A stretch of 9,747 nucleotides of DNA. Origin: JBHIBA01 sp046758845 (GTDB lineage Bacteria > UBA8248 > JACPRG01 > G963555815). The stretch lies in contig JBHIBA010000168.1 of the NCBI GenBank assembly GCA_046758845.1, forward strand, positions 1-9,747. Direction: 5' to 3'. This document shows, one piece after another, positions 5,384 through 9,747 of the stretch; position 1 is the first letter of the stretch; the number at the start of each line of letters is the position of its first letter. The position numbers and the translations under genes were made by a program. The notes beneath the pieces are model-generated. The model searched no databases and had not been told where the DNA came from. It worked only from the letters and a program-made list of their open reading frames with translations.

Positions 5384-6787
5384 TCACTCCACCGGCCATC
5401 GCGTCTTGCTTAAATGCCCGAGGCCCGTTCGTTTGAGGATGGCCTGGCCGCACTTTTGGGCTTCTTTCAAGAGCGCCCCTTCGTCGATCCCCAGAACCTT
5501 TCCACCCTCCATCACGATCTTGCCATCGACGATCGCCGTGTCGGCGTTGGTCCCGTTGGAGGTGTGAACCAGGTTGAAAAGCGGATTGAACCGCGGCACC
5601 CACTCGGGTCCGGACATGTCGAACAGGATGATGTCCGCCTTTTTCCCTTTTTCCAAAGAGCCGATTTCATCCTCCCACAATGCGCCCTTGGCGCCGTTAA
5701 TGGTGGCCATTTCCAGGGTAGACTCGATGGTCATAACGCTGGCATCCATTCGGGCATCGCGGTGGGCGTTCGCGGCCAGGTACATGTTCTTCACGATGCC
5801 CACAAAGCCACCCGCCGGAGCGGCGTCGGAGCCGAGGCAAACGGTGATCCCCATCTCCATCATCTCGGGGAAGCTCCCCAGGGTGAAGGCCCCATACCCA
5901 AGGTGAGCGGTCGTGCTCGGGCAGTGGCAAACCTTCAGATCGTGGCGCTTCAGGAGCTTCAGCTCGCGGGGACGCACCCATGACATATGGACCAAGAGCC
6001 AGTTTGGCCCCCAGGCCCCCAGCTCCTCGATGCGATCAAACTCGGTCGCTCTGTGGTCATAGAGGGACTGCGCCAGCTCCTCGTAGGTGGATGCCATGTG
6101 GCTGTGAATCATGGCGCCATGTTTGTCCGCGAGCTTCTTGATCTCGACGATCAAGCGATCGGAGCAGACGGCTGTATTCCGTACCCCGAAACCGCTCCGA
6201 AGGCGGCCTCCGCACGCACCATTCCAATCCAAAAAATCGCGCTCGGCCTGCTCCAAGGCCCGGTTTGTTGTCTGTGTGAACAGCTTTTTGGGAACCGGCG
6301 CAAAGTCTCCCTGGCCCCGATCCATCGTGCTCCGGCAGAAAACGCCCCTCATGCCCGTCTGCTCGGTGGCCCGCGCCAGCTCCTGAGGGAAGTAGTTGGC
6401 CACTTCGAGATAAGTGGTCGCCCCTGAGCGGAGCATTTCCCATTGGCAGAGCAGAGAGGAGATGTAGGCCTCCTCTGCGGTCATCACGGACTCGAACGGC
6501 CAAATGAAATGATAAAGCCAGGGCCGGATGAACAGGTTGTCCCCAAGCCCTCGGGCCAGATGCTGCGTGTGGTGGATGTGCCCATCGACCAGCCCCGGCA
6601 AAACCAATTTGCCCTTGGCGGAAAGGGTCCTCTCCGCCCGTTTGCCGTATTTTTCCTCGAGCTGTCTTGACTTGCCCACTTCAAGGATCTTGCTATCACG
6701 CACGGCGATAGCCCCCTGCTTGATGACCCGGCGCTTTTTGTCCACCGTAACAATGCAGTCAGCGTCGTGGATCAGAAGGTCAACCAA
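5384..6787 (-). CDS. TrzA/AtzA/SAH-deaminase-type metal-dependent amidohydrolase
   Basis: This is an amidohydrolase-superfamily TIM-barrel protein of 467 residues (469 from the upstream TTG), the usual length for the cytosine deaminase, S-adenosylhomocysteine/5-methylthioadenosine deaminase and s-triazine hydrolase group. It would hydrolyse a C-N or C-Cl bond on a heterocycle or nucleoside, or an amidine. Numbering from the TTG at 6793, VDGHIHHTQ carries the metal ligands His72 and His74; IHSHMAS has His230 and His232, LLVHMSW His269, and LGSDAAP the metal-binding, catalytic Asp323. The C-terminus has the typical IGSLEKGKKADIILFD and AIVDGKIVMEGGKVL beta-sandwich. There is no ATG: candidate starts are TTG at 6791-6793 and TTG at 6785-6787. 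The GGAGG at 6796-6800 lies 8 nt from the latter but only 2 nt from the former, so 6787 is preferred. It is divergent from the binding-protein gene. The substrate is unknown. Confidence 0.9.
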   Translation of the reverse strand: MVDLLIHDADCIVTVDKKRRVIKQGAIAVRDSKILEVGKSRQLEEKYGKRAERTLSAKGKLVLPGLVDGHIHHTQHLARGLGDNLFIRPWLYHFIWPFESVMTAEEAYISSLLCQWEMLRSGATTYLEVANYFPQELARATEQTGMRGVFCRSTMDRGQGDFAPVPKKLFTQTTNRALEQAERDFLDWNGACGGRLRSGFGVRNTAVCSDRLIVEIKKLADKHGAMIHSHMASTYEELAQSLYDHRATEFDRIEELGAWGPNWLLVHMSWVRPRELKLLKRHDLKVCHCPSTTAHLGYGAFTLGSFPEMMEMGITVCLGSDAAPAGGFVGIVKNMYLAANAHRDARMDASVMTIESTLEMATINGAKGALWEDEIGSLEKGKKADIILFDMSGPEWVPRFNPLFNLVHTSNGTNADTAIVDGKIVMEGGKVLGIDEGALLKEAQKCGQAILKRTGLGHLSKTRWPVE

Positions 6788-6795
6788 TTTCAAAG

Positions 6796-6800
6796 CCTCC
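6796..6800 (-). promoter_or_regulatory. Ribosome-binding site deciding a TTG start
   Basis: The minus strand reads GGAGG followed by CTTTGAAATTG. The spacing is 8 nt to the second TTG (6787) and only 2 nt to the first (6793), which supports the shorter product. An in-frame TGA at 6830-6832 rules out a longer one. Confidence 0.55.
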
Positions 6801-6988
6801 GCAGCCTTGGCCTGACGCGAAAAAAGAATTCACCGGAGACTTGATCCTGTAAACCGTAACCCTGTGAAATCACAACACCCGTTTCGCCCTTGCCGAACCA
6901 TGCGGCTTGGAGGGCCCCTCCGGGGGCATTGACCCATTGGACAACGGCAATCCCCCATCCCCCTTCGCTTGCTCTTAATCTTGCTTTC

Positions 6989-7021
6989 CAGGAGGTTATA
7001 GCATACCCTAGGAACCTCCTG
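6989..7021. promoter_or_regulatory. Perfect 9-bp-arm inverted repeat, candidate operator or leader hairpin
   Basis: CAGGAGGTT (6989-6997) and AACCTCCTG (7013-7021) are perfect inverted repeats separated by 15 bp that include the hexamer palindrome CCTAGG. It lies about 200 bp upstream of the binding-protein start codon in the shared divergent spacer. It could bind a dimeric regulator or, if transcribed, fold into a stable hairpin. The absence of a T-run argues against an ordinary terminator. Confidence 0.45.
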
Positions 7022-7170
7022 CGAGATAGCTTGCGAAGGTTTTCGACGGGGAAGAGGTTTTGGAACCCGTTGCATCCCACAGCGGCAGCTTACAGTGCGG
7101 CTCGTCACTGGGCGATTCTGCGGGTGTCTGGTCCAGGTGAGGGGGGACAACGGAACCGGGGAAATCCCTT

Positions 7171-7196
7171 GGTCGTGAAAGCTGGTCGTGAAAGGT
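7171..7196 (+). repeat. Two-copy 13-bp tandem repeat just upstream of the binding-protein gene
   Basis: GGTCGTGAAAGCT (7171-7183) is followed directly by GGTCGTGAAAGGT (7184-7196), identical at 12 of 13 positions. It ends 10 bp before the ribosome-binding site of the downstream gene, so it lies in the likely 5' untranslated region. Slippage duplication or a double regulatory half-site are both possible. Confidence 0.5.
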
Positions 7197-7205
7197 CATC
7201 CAGAG

Positions 7206-7212
7206 AAGGAGG
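7206..7212 (+). promoter_or_regulatory. Strong ribosome-binding site of the substrate-binding protein gene
   Basis: A full AAGGAGG lies 6 nt upstream of the ATG at 7219, deciding the start and predicting high expression, as is usual for periplasmic binding proteins. Confidence 0.75.
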
Positions 7213-7218
7213 TGTCAC

Positions 7219-8223
7219 ATGCCTAGGAAGTGCTGGTTTTGGCTCATTGTGGGAATCTTCGCTTTGGTTTTGATCCCGGCGCCTCAGGCAGCGGAAAAGG
7301 TGACGTTTGTCAGCAGTTGGGTGCTTTCGGGTCCCGATGTGCCTTATTTCGCGGCACGCGATAAAGGCACCTTTCGCAAAGAGGGAATCGACTTGAAAAT
7401 TGTCAGGGGCTATGGATCTGGAAACACCATCAAAACTGTGAGCGCGAGGAAGGCGGGATTTGGATTCGCCGACATGGCATCCCTGGTAGGGGCAAGGGCG
7501 AGAGGCGCAAAGGCCAAATCGGTCTCCGTTGTGTTCGGCAAGGCCCCCCACGGGGTTTATTTCCTCGAGGGCTCCGGCATCCGGAAGCCGAAAGACCTGG
7601 AGGGACGATCCATCGGGGCAATCCAGGGGGCCGCGTCCTACAGAACGTTCGAGGCTTTTGCCAATCTGGCGGGCCTCGATCGCTCCAAGATAAAGTTCCA
7701 ATTCATGACTGCCCCGTCCCTTCTTCCGAGCGTTATGACAGGGAAAGTTGACGCAGCGCTTTTCTACATCACACAACACCCTGGAATTACCATAAAAGCG
7801 AGGAAGATCAATAAAGCCGTTGCCACGCTGCTCTACAGAGACTCCGGCTTCAACATTTACTCCAACTCCATCATTGCTCATGAGGATGATATCAAGAGCA
7901 ACCCCGACCGGATCAGGCGTCTTGTGAGAGCTTCGATTCAAGGTCATGCCGATGGGGCCGATCACCCGGAAGAAGCTGTCAAATCCTTCATTCAACATAA
8001 CCCGGACGTCTCCAAGGAAGTCATCTCCGGGCAGTGGAAGGTGGTCGTCGGCCTTTTTTCGACGCCGGAAGCCAAGAAAAACGGTATCGGCTACATGCTT
8101 CGTGAAAAAGTGAAGTTCACCCGTGACCTGATGACCAAGTTATTGAAACTCAAAGTCAAGGTCAAACTGGATGATCTCTACACCAACCGGTTCAATCCGA
8201 AGATCTCCCCCAAGTCCTGGTAA
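7219..8223 (+). CDS. NMT1/THI5-like (SsuA/ThiY-type) ABC transporter substrate-binding protein
   Basis: This is a 334-residue secreted solute receptor for an ABC importer of the nitrate/sulfonate/taurine/pyrimidine-precursor type. The N-terminus is a classical signal peptide: basic MPRK, a hydrophobic core (CWFWLIVGIFALVLIP) and an A-P-Q-A-A cleavage region near residue 25. There is no lipobox at the cleavage site, so the product is probably free in the periplasm. The mature part begins with the family's KVTFVSSWVLSGPDVPYFAARDKGTFRKEGIDLKIV pattern (N-terminal lobe), then the GYGSGNTIKTV and GFADMASLVGARARG ligand-cleft segments. The second lobe has the LEGRSIGAIQGAASYRTFEAF hinge-type motif and MTGKVDAALFY. 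The C-terminus is lysine-rich. No permease or ATPase gene is in the window, so it may work with a distant transporter. The flanking catabolic genes suggest a nitrogenous ligand, but the ligand is not readable from sequence. Confidence 0.88.
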   Translation: MPRKCWFWLIVGIFALVLIPAPQAAEKVTFVSSWVLSGPDVPYFAARDKGTFRKEGIDLKIVRGYGSGNTIKTVSARKAGFGFADMASLVGARARGAKAKSVSVVFGKAPHGVYFLEGSGIRKPKDLEGRSIGAIQGAASYRTFEAFANLAGLDRSKIKFQFMTAPSLLPSVMTGKVDAALFYITQHPGITIKARKINKAVATLLYRDSGFNIYSNSIIAHEDDIKSNPDRIRRLVRASIQGHADGADHPEEAVKSFIQHNPDVSKEVISGQWKVVVGLFSTPEAKKNGIGYMLREKVKFTRDLMTKLLKLKVKVKLDDLYTNRFNPKISPKSW

Positions 8224-8550
8224 GAAGGTGCATTCACAAGACTGACGAACACTGACAGGAGAGAGCTCATACGTATAACCCTTCATGGAAGATGTCGAGC
8301 GACTCCTCCGAGATTTCATCTTCTTTAAGAAGAAGGACAAGAGGCGTCGTTGCGCCTGCTGAAGATGGCCGTCAACAGCATAGAGAGTTGATCCGTCTTT
8401 TCGTTCAGCAGTGTCAAGACAAGAGTGCGGGGTCGAAAATCTACATGTTCTTCTCGCTATGAGGCCCAAGTCTCGAGGAATTGCTATCTCATTGCCCGGT
8501 GACACCTGATCCATCTTCACTGAAACTCAAGCGTATATGGGAAATTCGGA
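8224..8550. other. 327-bp spacer between binding-protein and oxidoreductase genes
   Basis: No supported gene is present. A 25-codon frame opens at 8285 and ends at a TGA (8360-8362), but it has no ribosome-binding site and no recognised similarity. A 5-bp hairpin AGGCG-TCGTTG-CGCCT (8342-8357) and an imperfect CTTCTT/AAGAAG dyad just upstream of it are visible, neither with a T-tract. The spacer presumably contains the promoter of the downstream oxidoreductase gene, but no clear hexamers were found. Confidence 0.5.
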
Positions 8551-9591
8551 ATGCGAAAAATCCGTGCGGGTATTGTAGGTCTCGGAAAGTGGGCGGAAAG
8601 CATCGCCGCCGCTGTCGCTAGAGGGGACGCGGTAGAACTGGTTGCTTGCACCTCCTCATCGAATCCCGACAAAGCCAGAGAGTTCGGTGAAAGGCATAGT
8701 TGTAAACCCTTCGACACTTACGAAGCCATGTTGGCCGATCCTTCTATCGAGGCGGTTCTGATAACGTCGGCCAATCACCAACACGCCGATCATGCCGTAT
8801 CCGCCGCGCAGGCCAAGAAGCCCGCATTTGTGGAGAAACCGATTTCCACAACAATCCCGGACGCTCATCGGGTCATCGAGGAATGTGCACGAGCCGGCGT
8901 GGTTCTTTCCACGGGCCAGATGACACGGCGGATGACAGGCGTGCGGAAGATGAAGGCCCTCGCCGAAGAGGGAACATTGGGGGAAGTCGTCATGTCGGAG
9001 GCGAACTTCTCCTCTCCCACCGGGTACACCGTAACACCGGACAATTGGAGGTACTCGAATGATACCTGTCCGGGAGGGCCGCTCATGCAGCTTGGAGTAC
9101 ACACGGCGGACGCTCTCGCGTACTTGTTGGGGGATATCGATCGCATTCAGGCAGCCGCCCGACGCGCCGTCGTGGAAACGGAGATCGACACACTGACCGG
9201 CACGCTGATCGAGTTTCGCTCGGGGGCGATCGGATATCTGGGATCGAACTTCGTCTCCGCCCCGCTATTTTACCTGAACCTTCACGGAACGGAGGCCAAT
9301 GCGAATTTCAGCGTCATGTCGGATGCATTTCCCTGGAGCCGCACGGATCAGTTGGACGAAAATTCCGTTCTCGAGATTCATAAGCGCGGCTCGGCGGAGC
9401 GGGAAACGATACCTCTCAGAGGCGGGGATGTCCTCCGCGAGGAGCTGGAAGAGTTCGCCCGCTGCATCCGAGAAGGGGGAACCCCCGAAGTCGGCGGCTG
9501 GGAGGGGCTGGTCGCCCTCGGGGTGGTCCTGGCTTCGTTCGGGGCGGCTCACTCGGGCCAGGCCATCGATTTTCCAAAATTCATTCAATGA
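8551..9591 (+). CDS. Gfo/Idh/MocA-family oxidoreductase
   Basis: This is a 346-residue NAD(P)-dependent dehydrogenase of the Gfo/Idh/MocA family (glucose-fructose oxidoreductase, inositol dehydrogenase, MocA), acting on sugars, inositols or related polyols. The N-terminal Rossmann motif GLGKW is at residues 10-14. The segment ITSANHQHADHAVSAAQAKK (71-90) is the family's strand and helix before the diagnostic EKP at 95-97. The C-terminal domain has GGPLMQLGVHTADALAYLLG (175-194), in which His184 is the conserved active-site histidine. Gln180 stands where many members have the aspartate of the D-x-x-x-H pair; such GGPL-xQLG-H variants occur, so activity is not excluded. The ATG at 8551-8553 has only a weak GGGA upstream. 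The gene sits 327 bp after the binding-protein gene on the same strand. A sugar- or inositol-like substrate is a family default, and the nitrogen-related neighbours may imply otherwise. Confidence 0.9.
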   Translation: MRKIRAGIVGLGKWAESIAAAVARGDAVELVACTSSSNPDKAREFGERHSCKPFDTYEAMLADPSIEAVLITSANHQHADHAVSAAQAKKPAFVEKPISTTIPDAHRVIEECARAGVVLSTGQMTRRMTGVRKMKALAEEGTLGEVVMSEANFSSPTGYTVTPDNWRYSNDTCPGGPLMQLGVHTADALAYLLGDIDRIQAAARRAVVETEIDTLTGTLIEFRSGAIGYLGSNFVSAPLFYLNLHGTEANANFSVMSDAFPWSRTDQLDENSVLEIHKRGSAERETIPLRGGDVLREELEEFARCIREGGTPEVGGWEGLVALGVVLASFGAAHSGQAIDFPKFIQ

Positions 9592-9747
9592 CCAAGAACC
9601 TGTTGTCCGGGGACTTGCCCCCCCAAAGTTGGACCCCTTTCCAAGCGAGTCCATAATTACTTGATTTTTAAAAAGGAATATTTTTCTGTTCTCTAGCTCA
9701 CATTTCTCACAACGACTTCGCGGCCGAAATTTTCATTACCCGAAGAC
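9592..9747. other. Window end, AT-rich spacer
   Basis: No gene is recognised after the oxidoreductase stop. The stretch from about 9655 to 9690 is strikingly AT-rich compared with the rest of the window and could be a promoter region for a gene beyond the edge. No terminator hairpin with a T-tract was identified. Confidence 0.35.

Larger units (their letters stand above)
6801..7218. other. Divergent intergenic region
   Basis: This roughly 420-bp region separates the amidohydrolase gene (leftward) from the binding-protein gene (rightward) and must hold both promoters. It contains a GC-rich dyad, GGAGG-GCC-CCTCC (6909-6921), the 9-bp-arm inverted repeat at 6989-7021 and a 13-bp tandem repeat at 7171-7196. 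A reading frame crosses it on the plus strand but shows no recognisable motif, and no sigma70 promoter pair can be named with confidence. Confidence 0.6.

Noticed and set aside
6890..7273. 127-codon open frame in the divergent spacer
   Set aside because: No motif, composition like noncoding GC-rich sequence, and it runs into the start of the binding-protein gene in another frame.
7105..7998. 297-codon open frame on the minus strand
   Set aside because: Antisense to the binding-protein gene, which has a signal peptide, strong ribosome-binding site and family motifs; the antisense translation shows none.
8285..8362. 25-codon ORF (MEDVERLLRDFIFFKKKDKR...)
   Set aside because: No ribosome-binding site and no recognised similarity; such short frames are expected by chance. 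Its TGA is followed in frame by a stop after a few codons, so Sec recoding is also unlikely.
1..9747. CRISPR array, tRNA or rRNA genes
   Set aside because: No regularly spaced direct repeats and no tRNA- or rRNA-like segments were seen; the cloverleaf at 281-350 lacks tRNA arm sizes, anticodon-loop and T-loop sequences.

Overview
This 9.7-kb window looks like chromosomal DNA of a GC-rich, probably uncultured bacterium. The gene style suggests a relative of the Deltaproteobacteria or Tectomicrobia: small-molecule catabolic enzymes, an NMT1-like ABC binding protein, and one probable selenoprotein. That placement is inference; no rRNA, tRNA or phylogenetic marker gene is present.

Layout. Positions 1-388 hold no intact gene, only a probable C-terminal remnant of an IS110-type transposase (80-235, minus) and a compact cloverleaf-like palindrome (281-350). 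Four minus-strand genes follow, reading right to left: a creatininase-family amidohydrolase (4047-3193), an ornithine cyclodeaminase/mu-crystallin-family protein (3141-2146), an OsmC-family protein (2000-1488) and an SDR oxidoreductase (1135-389). A class I/II PLP aminotransferase (4080-5282, plus) diverges from the creatininase gene with only 32 bp between start codons. It converges on a TrzA/AtzA-type metal-dependent amidohydrolase (6787-5384, minus). A 431-bp divergent spacer with a 9-bp-arm inverted repeat and a short tandem repeat precedes a secreted NMT1/THI5-like substrate-binding protein (7219-8223, plus). After a 327-bp spacer comes a Gfo/Idh/MocA oxidoreductase (8551-9591, plus).

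The main discovery is the OsmC-family gene. It is interrupted in frame by a TGA (1785-1787) exactly where the family has its first conserved, peroxidatic cysteine. The frame continues into a normal OsmC C-terminal half that carries the second cysteine. A perfect hairpin (GAGGCA-GTA-TGCCTC) starts 14 nt after the TGA, with a G/U-starting loop 20 nt after it, as expected of a bacterial SECIS element. The economical reading is a selenocysteine-containing OsmC peroxidase of about 170 residues, not two small ORFs or a pseudogene.

Together the other genes suggest uptake (binding protein) and breakdown of a small nitrogenous compound: two different amidohydrolases to open amide or amidine bonds, an aminotransferase and an OCD-family enzyme to handle amino or imino acids, and two NAD(P)-dependent dehydrogenases. 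The substrate cannot be read from the sequence. No ABC permease or ATPase lies in the window.
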